Of a DNA stretch of 64,000 nt, positions 54,209-62,781 are shown in pieces (within the stretch, counting starts at the first letter, position 1; every line of letters begins with the position of its first letter). Under the pieces are notes generated by a model. It was not told the origin of the DNA, ran no database searches, and worked only from the letters and a program-made list of their open reading frames with translations. The DNA lies in NCBI RefSeq assembly GCF_000426285.1, contig NZ_AUFB01000018.1, positions 51,743 through 115,742 of the forward strand. The letters are read 5' to 3'. The DNA comes from Rhizobium leucaenae USDA 9039. GTDB taxonomy: Bacteria > Pseudomonadota > Alphaproteobacteria > Rhizobiales > Rhizobiaceae. The translations under genes were made by a program, and so were the position numbers.

Positions 54209-55036
54209 ATGCCACTCGTTACGTTCATCATTCCGGTTCGACACCAGGCCAATGCGAAGGATTGGCCTGCCTTGAAAGAGCGGTTGTCCCAGACCATGGC
54301 GTCCATTGCCGGCCAATCGAACCCCGACTGGAGTGCCGTGATCGTCGCAAACGAAGGTGCGGATTTGCCCGATCTGCCGCCGCAATTTTCCGTCGCCCGC
54401 GTGACATTTCCCCCGAACCAGCTCCACGATTTGGACAGCGCGGACAGAGAGAAGGTCTACGACGCGTTCCGTCTGGATAAGGGACGCCGCGTGCTGAGCG
54501 GCATGCTTTCGGCCCGGGATTCGCGGTTTTTCATGATCGTGGATGACGACGATTTCGTCAGCGCCAACATCGTCAGTTACGTTGCCAAACATCCCCAAGC
54601 CAACGGCTGGAAGATCGACAAGGGCTATCTTTGGAACGAAGGCGGCCGGTTGATCATGCATTACGATGATTTCGCAAATTATTGCGGCACATCGCTGATC
54701 GTGCAATCGCGTCTTTACGATCTCCCGGTGACTTTGGAGGCTGCAGACATCGACTATGTAAAATCAATGCTCGGCAGCCATGTGCGTATCGGAAACATAT
54801 TGGCCGAGCGCGGCACGCCGCTCGAGCCTCTGCCGTTTCGTGGCGCCATCTACCGCGTTGGGCACAGCGGCGCCCACAGTAAATCCTCCAGTCTTCTATC
54901 GACCTATTTTTTCAATACCAGCGCGCTTCGGCGCCCTCGCCAACTTCTTCGCAATCTCAGGCGGGTTCGTCCGCTCGATCGCGGCCTGCGCAACGAGTTC
55001 TTCGGTGCCGCCGGTGCCAATAACGTGAAATGGTGA
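54209..55036 (+). CDS. Glycosyltransferase family 2-like protein
   Basis: 275 residues from ATG 54209 with AGAGGGAACT in front. It begins with the GT-A pattern MPLVTFIIPVRHQANAKDW and has an acidic metal/sugar-nucleotide motif (MIVDDDDFVSANI, about residues 112-124). It is shorter and more diverged than classic GT2 enzymes, so the donor sugar cannot be guessed. Located between flippase and acyltransferase genes. Confidence 0.75.
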   Translation: MPLVTFIIPVRHQANAKDWPALKERLSQTMASIAGQSNPDWSAVIVANEGADLPDLPPQFSVARVTFPPNQLHDLDSADREKVYDAFRLDKGRRVLSGMLSARDSRFFMIVDDDDFVSANIVSYVAKHPQANGWKIDKGYLWNEGGRLIMHYDDFANYCGTSLIVQSRLYDLPVTLEAADIDYVKSMLGSHVRIGNILAERGTPLEPLPFRGAIYRVGHSGAHSKSSSLLSTYFFNTSALRRPRQLLRNLRRVRPLDRGLRNEFFGAAGANNVKW

Positions 55037-55057
55037 CCAGCGGTGGAAGCATCCGAC

Positions 55058-56152
55058 ATGTCAACGACCAAAGAAGGCGTTAGGCCTGTCGCTGCGCAAC
55101 CGCAGCGACGCTCAACCCCGACGGGTCGGACGAGCCATCGATACGCCTCGCTTGACGCGATGCGTGGCCTGGCGGCATTTGCGGTCGTTGTCTATCATCT
55201 TCAACGACCCCATGCGCCTTTGGCCTATGTCGCGGTTGATTTCTTCTTCGTTCTCAGCGGCTTCGTCATTGCCCGGGCCTATAGTGAAAAGCTCGCAGCC
55301 GGCATGCCGCTGGCAGCCTTTATGAGAGCCCGCTACGCACGCCTCTATCCGCTGTTCATAGTCGGGACCTTCTACGGATTGGTGCAACTGCTGGGCCATT
55401 GGAAATCGTCGGGCGACACCATCGGCGATCTGCTCGCCAGCTTGATCTCGTCCCTGTTCATGCTGCCATCCCCGAGCTTTCTGACGAGATCTGCGACGGA
55501 TTTGTGGCCTCTATATCCTTTGAACGGCCCCGCATGGTCGCTGTTCTGGGAGCTGCTCGTCAATCTGGTATTCGCTCTGATGCTTTTTAGGATGAAGACG
55601 CGATATCTTGCTCTTTTCGCTGCGGTTTCACTTGGTTGTCTCATCGCATCCGTCGTCGGGCACGGATCCCTCGACCTCGGCTGGGAATGGCGATCGGTCG
55701 ACGGCGGCCTCGCTCGCGTCTTTTTTTCCTTTACCGTCGGCATGATCATATTCAGGGTTCAGAAGGACAGGCCACCCGCGACCACCTATTTTGCGATCTT
55801 GCCGATCCTCTTGATTTTCGGTCTGCTATTTCTGCCGACCTATTCGTTGAAATTTGCCCTACTCTTCTGCATCGTCATTTCACCGCTTATCGTCCTTGCC
55901 GGCACGCTTCTGGAGATTCCAAAGAAAATTCAGCCGCTTGGCATATTTCTCGGTTATCTGTCCTATCCGATCTATATGTGTCATCGGGGCTTTACGGAAA
56001 TATATGCCCACTTCGTCAACAGCGATCATGTGCCCCCGTTGGTCTACATCGGAGGGTTCCTGCTGTTGATTTCGGTAATATCGCTTCTGTCGGCCCAGCT
56101 TGTCTCCATAGTGCCGAGATTTGCGTTTCCCGCGAAGATGCGAGCGCCGTAG
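55058..56152 (+). CDS. Acyltransferase 3 family membrane protein (OafA/ExoZ-like)
   Basis: 364 residues from ATG 55058 (MSTTKEGVRP; a GTG at 55043 could add five residues). About ten membrane helices. It starts with the family motif SLDAMRGLAAFAVVVYHLQR, whose His is catalytic, followed by VDFFFVLSGFVIARAYSEK and the R-X10-H-type MRARYARLYPLFI. It likely O-acetylates or succinylates the polysaccharide handled by the neighbouring flippase and transferase. Confidence 0.9.
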   Translation: MSTTKEGVRPVAAQPQRRSTPTGRTSHRYASLDAMRGLAAFAVVVYHLQRPHAPLAYVAVDFFFVLSGFVIARAYSEKLAAGMPLAAFMRARYARLYPLFIVGTFYGLVQLLGHWKSSGDTIGDLLASLISSLFMLPSPSFLTRSATDLWPLYPLNGPAWSLFWELLVNLVFALMLFRMKTRYLALFAAVSLGCLIASVVGHGSLDLGWEWRSVDGGLARVFFSFTVGMIIFRVQKDRPPATTYFAILPILLIFGLLFLPTYSLKFALLFCIVISPLIVLAGTLLEIPKKIQPLGIFLGYLSYPIYMCHRGFTEIYAHFVNSDHVPPLVYIGGFLLLISVISLLSAQLVSIVPRFAFPAKMRAP

Positions 56153-56221
56153 ACGCTGAATAGCCGACGCTGCTTCTGGCAAGCCTTTCATCGGAAGGGG
56201 CAATCGTCCCCGGCGGTTCAG

Positions 56222-57379
56222 CTATCCGATTTTTGCCAGGCTGAAGGCGAGATCCGACAGCAGATCCTTTTCGGCTTCCAGGCCGACCGATACCCTCAGC
56301 AATCCTTCGCTGATGCCGGCAGCGCGGCGCGCCTCCTCGCCCATGCCGACATGGGTCATGCTGGCCGGATGGGCAACCAGGCTTTCGACGCCGCCCAAGG
56401 ATTCGGCAAGGGTGAAGACCGTCAGCCCTGTCACGAAGCGGCGCACCGCTTCGATCCCTCCGTTGAGCTCAAAGCTCAACATGGCGCCGAAGCCGAGTTG
56501 CTGCCGTGTCGCCAGTTCATGGCCGGGATGGCTGGTCAGGCCGGGATAATGGACGACGCTGACCTCCGGGCGCTCCACCAGGAAACGAGCGACGGCCGCC
56601 GCGGTGGTCTGCTGACGTTCGATGCGGGCAAAAAGGCTGCGGATACCGCGAAGGGTAAGATAGGAATCGAACGGCGATCCCGTCACACCGATCATATTCG
56701 CCCAGCCTTTCAGCTCTTCGATGTCCTTCGAATGTGCCGCGATGACGGCGCCACCGACGACATCGGAATGCCCATTGAGATATTTCGTCGTCGAATGGAT
56801 GACGAAATCCGCACCAAGCGCAATGGGCCGCTGCAGAGCGGGTGAAAGGAAGGTGTTGTCGACCACAAGCCGCGCCCCCACCGATTTTGCGTGCCGCGAA
56901 ATGGCTTGGATGTCGACGACGCGCATGAGCGGGTTGCTCGGCGTTTCAACTAAGACCAGAGACGCGCCGCGCTTCAAGGCGGAGGTCAAGGCTTCGTCGT
57001 TGCTTTGATCGACAAATTCCACATCGAAATGGCCCTTGTCTCTTAGCGCGCCAAGCAGCCGGTAGGTGCCGCCATAGCAATCATGCGGCGCAATCACCCG
57101 GTCCCCCGGCTTCAGCAGACTGAGAATAAGATTGACAGCAGCCATACCGGATGAGGTCACGACAGCCCCGGCCCCGCCTTCCAGCTTCGCCAATGTATCG
57201 GCGAGGAGATCGCGTGTCGGATTGGAGGTTCTGGAATATTCATAGGCTTGCGAGTGCTCAAATTCTCGAAACGCGAAGTTGCTCGACAGATAAAGCGGCG
57301 GATTCACGGCGCCGAAGGCAGCATCGCTTGCGATCCCATTTACGGCTGCGATCGTTCTGAAGTCCTTGATCATCGACAT
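56222..57379 (-). CDS. Trans-sulfuration family PLP enzyme (cystathionine synthase/lyase-like)
   Basis: 385 residues, Cys/Met metabolism PLP family. PLP Lys lies in IHSTTKYLNGHSDVVGG; the phosphate-binding segment is VVTSSGMAAVNLILSLLKPG; the C-terminal SLGGVESLVAHPASMTH is typical. Cystathionine gamma-synthase, beta/gamma-lyase and methionine gamma-lyase cannot be told apart here. AAAAGGCAT precedes the ATG. Stand-alone gene. Confidence 0.9.
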   Translation of the reverse strand: MSMIKDFRTIAAVNGIASDAAFGAVNPPLYLSSNFAFREFEHSQAYEYSRTSNPTRDLLADTLAKLEGGAGAVVTSSGMAAVNLILSLLKPGDRVIAPHDCYGGTYRLLGALRDKGHFDVEFVDQSNDEALTSALKRGASLVLVETPSNPLMRVVDIQAISRHAKSVGARLVVDNTFLSPALQRPIALGADFVIHSTTKYLNGHSDVVGGAVIAAHSKDIEELKGWANMIGVTGSPFDSYLTLRGIRSLFARIERQQTTAAAVARFLVERPEVSVVHYPGLTSHPGHELATRQQLGFGAMLSFELNGGIEAVRRFVTGLTVFTLAESLGGVESLVAHPASMTHVGMGEEARRAAGISEGLLRVSVGLEAEKDLLSDLAFSLAKIG

Positions 57380-57576
57380 ATATGCCTTTTGCGGATTGGA
57401 GCAGTCTTGGTGATGCGCGGATTGAAGGGCAACCGGCGCATTCTACGCTCGATTTTCGAACGATCGGAGCCGCTCGCGGGCGCCAACTATAATTTCTGTT
57501 TTAAGAATGACAATAAAAGATCGTTCTCCATTCCGTTTTAATATATGGCTGCGTCTATTGGCAAAGGGGTGAAGCA

Positions 57577-57852
57577 ATGTTTGTCGAGCGCGCGGAAAAT
57601 GGGGATTTTATCGTTGATTCCATTGAGATCGCCGATCGCTTCGGTTTGTCGCTGGCGGAGTTTCGCCGCTATATGCAACGCGGATCCGTCACCTCCTCGG
57701 TGGAGGTGGGGACGGACGATCACGAGGGAACGAAGCGCCTTTCCCTGCGACTGGGCAACCGGATATGGCGTGTGATCCTGGATGGCGAGAACAGGGTGCG
57801 CCACGAGGAGATGACATTTCTCGGCAGGCAGCATGCGACACCCAAGTCCTGA
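57577..57852 (+). CDS. Small conserved protein (probably DUF6522 family)
   Basis: 91 residues, ATG preceded by AAAGGGGTGAAG. FVERAENGDFIVDSIEIADR, a helix (LSLAEFRRYMQRGSVTSSVE) and a beta-rich C-terminal half (RLSLRLGNRIWRVILDGEN) match a small rhizobial family of unknown function. Cytoplasmic. Divergent from the PLP enzyme and convergent with the sigma factor gene. Confidence 0.75.
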   Translation: MFVERAENGDFIVDSIEIADRFGLSLAEFRRYMQRGSVTSSVEVGTDDHEGTKRLSLRLGNRIWRVILDGENRVRHEEMTFLGRQHATPKS

Positions 57853-57898
57853 TGTGCTCCATCCTCTTGCGACATCTGCGGGCAGCCAGTCGGGCAGA

Positions 57899-58657
57899 TT
57901 ACTGAGTGATTCCGCCTGACGGTGGAGCGGAAGGATCCTTTTTCCCGCCATGCATCATGCGGAGCGCTGTAATCACGCGATCGGCCATATCAGCGCAGCG
58001 CGCCCCATCGAAGGGAAAGAGGGCCGAGAACGCTCCGGAAAACTGCTTTTCGATTGAAAGGCGCATCATCTTGCGGGCGCGGTGCAGGCGCGTCTTGGTC
58101 GTCTCCGGTTTGATGCCGAGGAGGGATGCCGTCTCATCCGTGCTGAAGCCTTCCACGTCGCGCAAAATGAAGACCGTGCGGAACTCGTCAGGCAGCGCAT
58201 CGACCGCATGTTCCAGCAGATGCCTCGTCTGATTTCGCGCCAGTTCAGCCTCCGGATCGGCCGACGCCAGCGAGGAGGGGAAGTATAACAAACCGCCGCC
58301 GGACGTCTTGCTCTGCATGTCGATCTCCTCAAGCCCGGTAAAATCGCGCCGTCGATGCATCCGGGCGAACGCTTCGTTGAGCGCAATCCTCGTCAACCAG
58401 GTTGATAATTTTGAACCCCCGCGGAAGGCTGCCAGATTGATGAAGGCTTGCACATAGGTTGCCTGCACCACATCCTCCGCCTCCGTATCATTGCCGACGA
58501 TGGCGCGTGCCGTTCTAAACAGGCGCTGGTTGTTGCGCTGGACAATGATCCTGATGGCATCCTCATCGCCCGCCTTGGCGCGAGCGATGAGTTCGGCTTC
58601 CGAATAGGAAGAAGGATCCGGCTGATGTCGCTTGGTTGCGGCGGGCGCGGCTCTCAT
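57899..58657 (-). CDS. RNA polymerase ECF-type sigma factor
   Basis: 252 residues. Region 2 (QRNNQRLFRTARAIVGNDTE; AEDVVQATYVQAFINLAAFR) and region 4 (ALPDEFRTVFILRDVEGFST; ETASLLGIKPETTKTRLHRA) are intact. A C-terminal extension of about 55 residues follows region 4, longer than in minimal ECF factors. GAGGAGCCGAG precedes the ATG. It is the third gene of a DUF4142-cupredoxin-sigma operon; no anti-sigma gene is adjacent. Confidence 0.9.
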   Translation of the reverse strand: MRAAPAATKRHQPDPSSYSEAELIARAKAGDEDAIRIIVQRNNQRLFRTARAIVGNDTEAEDVVQATYVQAFINLAAFRGGSKLSTWLTRIALNEAFARMHRRRDFTGLEEIDMQSKTSGGGLLYFPSSLASADPEAELARNQTRHLLEHAVDALPDEFRTVFILRDVEGFSTDETASLLGIKPETTKTRLHRARKMMRLSIEKQFSGAFSALFPFDGARCADMADRVITALRMMHGGKKDPSAPPSGGITQ

Positions 58658-58675
58658 CTCGGCTCCTCTCGTTCC

Positions 58676-59005
58676 TCACGGCTGCACATTCAGCTCTCCC
58701 GTCATCATCGGATGAAAACGGCAGTAGAATTTGACGGCTCCTGCGCGTTCGACCGTCATCTTCTTTTGCGACTTCGGTGGCAGGTCGACGTCGAAACTGG
58801 CATCGCGCGCGGTGGCCGTGTGGCGGAATATATCATCGTTGCGCCAGACGATCACGTCGCCGACGTGTAGCTCCGCAGGCGGGGAGCCGAATTTCATATT
58901 CGCGATGGCGATTTGATATTCGGCTGGTTTTGCCACCGTGCTGACCGTCATTGCCAGCAACCCCGCGACAACAGCGAGCGCATGCTTTCTATTCATCGCG
59001 CTCAT
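58676..59005 (-). CDS. Small cupredoxin (plastocyanin/pseudoazurin-like)
   Basis: 109 residues (106 from ATG 58996). A signal peptide ends near VAKPA. Type-1 copper ligands are visible: His in DIFRHTATAR, then Cys, His and Met in KFYCRFHPMMTG. It is likely a periplasmic one-electron carrier or copper-binding protein. It lies 7 bases after the DUF4142 gene and 18 bases before the sigma factor gene. Confidence 0.9.
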   Translation of the reverse strand: MSAMNRKHALAVVAGLLAMTVSTVAKPAEYQIAIANMKFGSPPAELHVGDVIVWRNDDIFRHTATARDASFDVDLPPKSQKKMTVERAGAVKFYCRFHPMMTGELNVQP

Positions 59006-59012
59006 CGCCGTT

Positions 59013-59534
59013 TCATTTCATCGTCGCGGCAAGATGTTCCGCATGCATTTGATGTTCCTTGAAGAGAGTAAGGCCGGTCTCCAGCAGCGACTTGAGTTCG
59101 GCATTCTTTGCCGACGGAATCAGTTGTTTGGCGAGCGCATTGTTGACCGTCTTGTGATAGGCGACTTCATTTTCGATATAGGCTTTGTCGAAGGCCTTGC
59201 CGTTCAAAGCATCGAGCTTGGTGAGTTCCTTGCTGGCTTGCGCGCTTAGCGACTTGCTGACGTCATTGTCCTCCGGCGTGACCTTGAGTTTTTTGACCAG
59301 CGCCAATGCCTGCTCGTTCACACTTTTGTGGTCGCGCTCCATGGTCTTGGCGAAATCGATTACCTGCGGATTCTTGCTCTTTTTCAGCGCCTGTTCGGCA
59401 GCCGTCACGTCGATTTGCCCGGCGGTATAAGCAATATGGGCGATTTGTGGATCTGTGATTTTTGTCTCGGCGGCCATTGCTGCAGTGCCTGCGAGGCCGA
59501 GCAGGAAAGTCGCGGTCAGAATATGCTTAAACAT
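59013..59534 (-). CDS. DUF4142 secreted protein (second copy)
   Basis: 173 residues from ATG 59534 (GGGAGAAAATC in front). The signal peptide MFKHILTATFLLGLAGTAAMA is followed by a DUF4142 bundle (QIDVTAAEQALKKSKNPQVI; DFAKTMERDHKSVNEQALAL; C-terminal TLFKEHQMHAEHLAATMK). It is related to the protein at 43130-43648 in fold but not close in sequence. First gene of the cupredoxin-sigma operon; no clear EcfG motif was found here, unlike the first copy. Confidence 0.9.
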   Translation of the reverse strand: MFKHILTATFLLGLAGTAAMAAETKITDPQIAHIAYTAGQIDVTAAEQALKKSKNPQVIDFAKTMERDHKSVNEQALALVKKLKVTPEDNDVSKSLSAQASKELTKLDALNGKAFDKAYIENEVAYHKTVNNALAKQLIPSAKNAELKSLLETGLTLFKEHQMHAEHLAATMK

Positions 59535-59730
59535 GATTTTCTCCCATTCGTTTGGTGATCCGGAGCGAATGTCGGAGGCAACGCCGTGCTTCGATCCGTT
59601 AGTCCCGTGTCGGAACTGACCATTGGATAGAGTTGAGAGAAAAAGGTTCCCAAGAAAATATCGGCTCGTCGTAAATCGCGGCGGCTTGTCCATTTTGGCC
59701 GCCATTTAGATCACAACCACTTCGCCAGAA

Positions 59731-59746
59731 TGATAGAATTCTATCA
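59731..59746. promoter_or_regulatory. 16-bp perfect palindrome, operator-like
   Basis: TGATAGAATTCTATCA is fully palindromic. Its half-site TGATAGAAT differs by one base from the TGATGGAAT arms at 59914-59965, so the same regulator may bind all of them. Confidence 0.5.
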
Positions 59747-59826
59747 CCGGATGTTTGAAGGAAGAAGTGTCTGCCCGACGCCAATCAGGTGCCGTTGCCG
59801 TCCGCCGGTTGCTTCCAGGCTGATTT

Positions 59827-59898
59827 CTAGGCGCAATCAATGGTCGCGACGCTGACGCCGGAGGCTTTGGCGAGATCGGAGATGGTGGGGCGGCGCAT
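59827..59898 (-). pseudogene. Remnant of a LacI-family regulator (helix-turn-helix only)
   Basis: ATG 59898 opens a frame of 23 residues ending at TAG 59827. It contains TISDLAKASGVSVATID, an excellent LacI-type DNA-binding head, but the hinge and effector domain are missing. I see no continuation in other frames downstream. It lies next to operator-like repeats, as a true lacI-type gene would. Confidence 0.6.
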
Positions 59899-59913
59899 GG
59901 TGGGTCCTGAGGT

Positions 59914-59965
59914 ATTCCATCATCAATGATGACGGAGGATTGATGGAATATGATAGATTCCATCA
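59914..59965. promoter_or_regulatory. Operator-like cluster upstream of the demethylase operon
   Basis: ATTCCATCA at 59914-59922, its complement TGATGGAAT at 59941-59949, and ATTCCATCA again at 59957-59965. The centre copy can pair with either flank, giving two alternative palindromes (spacers 18 and 7). Position, about 90-140 bases before the desaturase-fold ATG and just upstream of the remnant regulator start, suggests a divergent control region. Confidence 0.55.
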
Positions 59966-60055
59966 TCGCTGCATTGAGGCAAGCGAAAACTCGACCTATC
60001 CTGTTCCTCATCAGATGCGGCGCGCCCTTGCGCGTCGCGGGAGGCAGGAACAGCA

Positions 60056-61141
60056 ATGACCGAGACCATCAAGCGCGACTACAGCCTGCTCGGGCCGAGC
60101 GGCCGGCAGGCGGTCGAAACCGGGCTGGCGGCGGCGGAGTGGTATCATACCGACATTCCCCGCAAGGAGATGAAGGCGCTGATGCAGCGCTCCGATAAGG
60201 CTGCCATCCGCGACACGGTCATCTGGCTCGGCAGCATGGCGGTCCTTGCCGGCCTCGGCATTGCCTTCTGGGGCTCCTGGCTATGTGTCCCCTTCTTTTT
60301 GGCGTACGGCGTGCTTTACGGCTCGGCCTCCGACAGCCGCTGGCATGAATGCGGCCACGGCACGGCGTTCAAGACCCGCTGGATGAACGATGCGGTCTAT
60401 CAGATCGCCTGCTTCATGATCATGCGCAATCCGGTGACCTGGCGCTGGAGCCATACCCGTCACCACACCGACACCGTCATCGTCGGCCGCGATCCGGAGA
60501 TCGCCGTCATGCGGCCGCCGGATCTGTTGCGGCTCGTCCTGAACTTCTTCGGCATCGTCGATGTCTTCTATGCAATGCTCGACATGATCCGCAATGCCGT
60601 CGGCATCGTCAGTGCTGCCGAAAAAACCTTTATTCCCGAACAGGAACAGCCGAAGGCGATCCGCATCGCCCGCATCTGGAGCCTCATCTATGTCGCCACC
60701 ATCGCGACAGCCTTTGCCATGGGCTCGGTCCTGCCGCTGGTGCTGATCGGCCTGCCGCGGCTCTACGGCGCCTGGCATCATGTTTTGACCGGTCTTTTGC
60801 AGCATGGCGGCCTTGCCGACAATGTCATCGACCACCGGCTGAACAGCCGCACGGTGCTGATGAACCCGGTGAGCCGCTTCATCTATTGGAACATGAACTA
60901 CCATGTCGAGCACCACATGTTCCCGATGGTGCCCTATCATGCGCTGCCGAAGCTGCATGCGATGATCAAACATGATCTGCCGCAGCCGAACCCCTCGATC
61001 TGGTCGGGCTACCGCGAAATGATCCCGGCCTTCCTGCGGCAGTTGCGCCACGAGGATTATTTCCTGAAGCGGGAGCTGCCGAAGACGGCGAGGCCCTATC
61101 GCGAGGAATTCCACGCGACGCTGGCCGAGGCAGCACAATGA
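60056..61141 (+). CDS. Fatty-acid-desaturase-fold oxygenase (MocD-like)
   Basis: 361 residues, membrane-bound di-iron enzyme. Three His boxes are visible: HECGHGT, SHTRHHTD and NYHVEHHMFP, with four or so membrane spans between. GGGAGGCAGGAAC precedes the ATG. The order oxygenase, Rieske ferredoxin and ferredoxin reductase matches rhizopine mocDEF, whose products are thought to demethylate an O-methyl inosamine. A hydroxylation/demethylation role is therefore more likely than lipid desaturation. Confidence 0.88.
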   Translation: MTETIKRDYSLLGPSGRQAVETGLAAAEWYHTDIPRKEMKALMQRSDKAAIRDTVIWLGSMAVLAGLGIAFWGSWLCVPFFLAYGVLYGSASDSRWHECGHGTAFKTRWMNDAVYQIACFMIMRNPVTWRWSHTRHHTDTVIVGRDPEIAVMRPPDLLRLVLNFFGIVDVFYAMLDMIRNAVGIVSAAEKTFIPEQEQPKAIRIARIWSLIYVATIATAFAMGSVLPLVLIGLPRLYGAWHHVLTGLLQHGGLADNVIDHRLNSRTVLMNPVSRFIYWNMNYHVEHHMFPMVPYHALPKLHAMIKHDLPQPNPSIWSGYREMIPAFLRQLRHEDYFLKRELPKTARPYREEFHATLAEAAQ

Positions 61142-61205
61142 CCGCAGGCAAGAACGGCGGCCAAGCCAAGAACAGCAGCCAGGAACGACAAACAGGGAGG
61201 CAGGA

Positions 61206-61520
61206 ATGAGCGGCAACTGGATCAAGGTCTGTGCGGCGGATGCGATCGACGAGGAGGACGTCATGCGCTTCGATCATGGCGGCAGAACCTTTGCGATCTA
61301 TCGCAGTCCGGAAGACGACTATTTTGCCACCGATGGTCTCTGCACCCACGAGCAGGTCCATCTCGCCGACGGGCTGGTGATGGACAACATCATCGAATGT
61401 CCCAAGCACAACGGCCGCTTCGACTACCGCACCGGCGAGGCCAAGGGCGCCCCCGTCTGCATCAATCTCAAAACCTATCCGGTCAAGCTCGAAAACGGCA
61501 CCGTGTTTATCGCGGTGTGA
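61206..61520 (+). CDS. Rieske-type [2Fe-2S] ferredoxin (MocE-like)
   Basis: 104 residues. Cluster ligands lie in DGLCTHEQVHL (Cys-X-His) and IIECPKHNGRFDY (Cys-X2-His). No membrane anchor. GGGAGGCAGGA precedes the ATG. It should carry electrons from the FAD reductase encoded next to the di-iron oxygenase encoded before it. Confidence 0.92.
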   Translation: MSGNWIKVCAADAIDEEDVMRFDHGGRTFAIYRSPEDDYFATDGLCTHEQVHLADGLVMDNIIECPKHNGRFDYRTGEAKGAPVCINLKTYPVKLENGTVFIAV

Positions 61521-61530
61521 GGGAAAAGCC

Positions 61531-62757
61531 ATGTTGCATTTCGTCATTATCGGGGCAGGAGAGTGTGGCGCTCGCGCTGCCTTTGCGCTCAGGGAGAAGG
61601 GCTTCGACGGCGATATCACCCTGATCGGAGCCGAGCCGGTTCCGCCCTATGAACGTCCGCCGCTTTCGAAGGAGAGCCTCGCCCTCGGGCATGAGCCGAA
61701 GTTCGTGGCCGCCTTGGAGCGCTATGCCGATCATCGCATCGATCTTCGGCTCGCCACGCATGCGACCGATATCGATCCGGCCAGCAGGGTCGTCACACTC
61801 TCAGATGGGCAAAAGCTCAGCTACGACAAATTGCTGCTGGCGACCGGCGCATCCGCGCGTGGTTTTCCGGGTATTCCAGGAACCAGTGAGCGCATTCGGA
61901 TGCTCCGCACCCACGCCGACGCTTCGGCCCTGCGGGCAGCGCTTCTCCCCGGTCGACATATTGCCATTATCGGCGGCGGCTTTATCGGCCTCGAACTGGC
62001 GGCGACTGCGCGCAAGCTCGGGGCTGATGTCACCGTGATCGAGGGCCTACCCCGTGTCCTGAAACGGGGTGTGCCGGAGGCAGTGGCCGAGGTGATAACG
62101 CAACGTCATCGGGACGAAGGCGTCGCCATCCGCTGTGGCGTGAGCATTGCGGCAGTGGAGAACGGGCCAGACAGCGCGACTATTCGCCTGGCGAGCGGCG
62201 AGGCAATCTCCGCCGATCTCGTGCTCATCGGCATTGGTGCGCAGCCGAATGTCACGCTTGCCGAAAAAGCCGGCCTTGCGCTCGACAATGGCATTGCCGT
62301 CAACGAGCGGCTGGAAACCTCCGCAGCCGATATTTACGCCGCAGGCGATTGCTGCTCCTTTCCCCTGGCACTTTACAGCGGGCGGCGGGTTCGGCTCGAA
62401 TCCTGGCGCAACGCGCAAGAACAGGGAACATTGGCCGCGGCCAACCTGCTGGGCGAAGGCAATAGCATCTCCGCCGTGCCGTGGTTCTGGTCCGATCAAT
62501 ATGACCTGACGCTGCAGATTGCCGGCCTTGCCGATGGTGCGGCGACAATGCTCCGGCGTGACCTTGGCGAGGAGGCATTCATCCTATTCCATCTCGATGA
62601 GACCGGCCGCCTGCTTGCGGCCAGCGGCATCGCTCGCGGCAATGCTGTTGCTCGCGATATCCGTCTGGCCGAAATGCTGATTGCCGCCCGCGCGCGGCCC
62701 GATCCGGAAGCGCTGACGGCGAGCCATGTCAAACTCAAATCGCTTCTTGCCGCTTGA
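61531..62757 (+). CDS. FAD-dependent ferredoxin reductase (MocF-like)
   Basis: 408 residues, pyridine-nucleotide-disulfide oxidoreductase family. FAD-binding IIGAGECGARAAFAL at the N-terminus, NAD-binding IIGGGFIGLELAATARKLG at about 148, second FAD contact DIYAAGDCCSF at about 270. It is related to rhodocoxin/putidaredoxin reductases. It begins 10 bases after the ferredoxin gene. Confidence 0.92.
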   Translation: MLHFVIIGAGECGARAAFALREKGFDGDITLIGAEPVPPYERPPLSKESLALGHEPKFVAALERYADHRIDLRLATHATDIDPASRVVTLSDGQKLSYDKLLLATGASARGFPGIPGTSERIRMLRTHADASALRAALLPGRHIAIIGGGFIGLELAATARKLGADVTVIEGLPRVLKRGVPEAVAEVITQRHRDEGVAIRCGVSIAAVENGPDSATIRLASGEAISADLVLIGIGAQPNVTLAEKAGLALDNGIAVNERLETSAADIYAAGDCCSFPLALYSGRRVRLESWRNAQEQGTLAAANLLGEGNSISAVPWFWSDQYDLTLQIAGLADGAATMLRRDLGEEAFILFHLDETGRLLAASGIARGNAVARDIRLAEMLIAARARPDPEALTASHVKLKSLLAA

Positions 62758-62781
62758 TGAGCCCATATCGAGGATTTTTCC

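Larger units (their letters stand above)
59535..60055. other. Intergenic region with regulator remnant and operator-like repeats
   Basis: 521 bases between divergent operons. It holds a 16-bp palindrome, a decayed LacI-type N-terminus and three 9-base inverted-repeat arms just upstream of the desaturase-fold gene. No intact gene is seen. Confidence 0.7.

Noticed and set aside
59598..59650. EcfG-type promoter for the second DUF4142 gene
   Set aside because: A GGAAC is present on the minus strand but no CGTT-like element lies at 16-17 bases.
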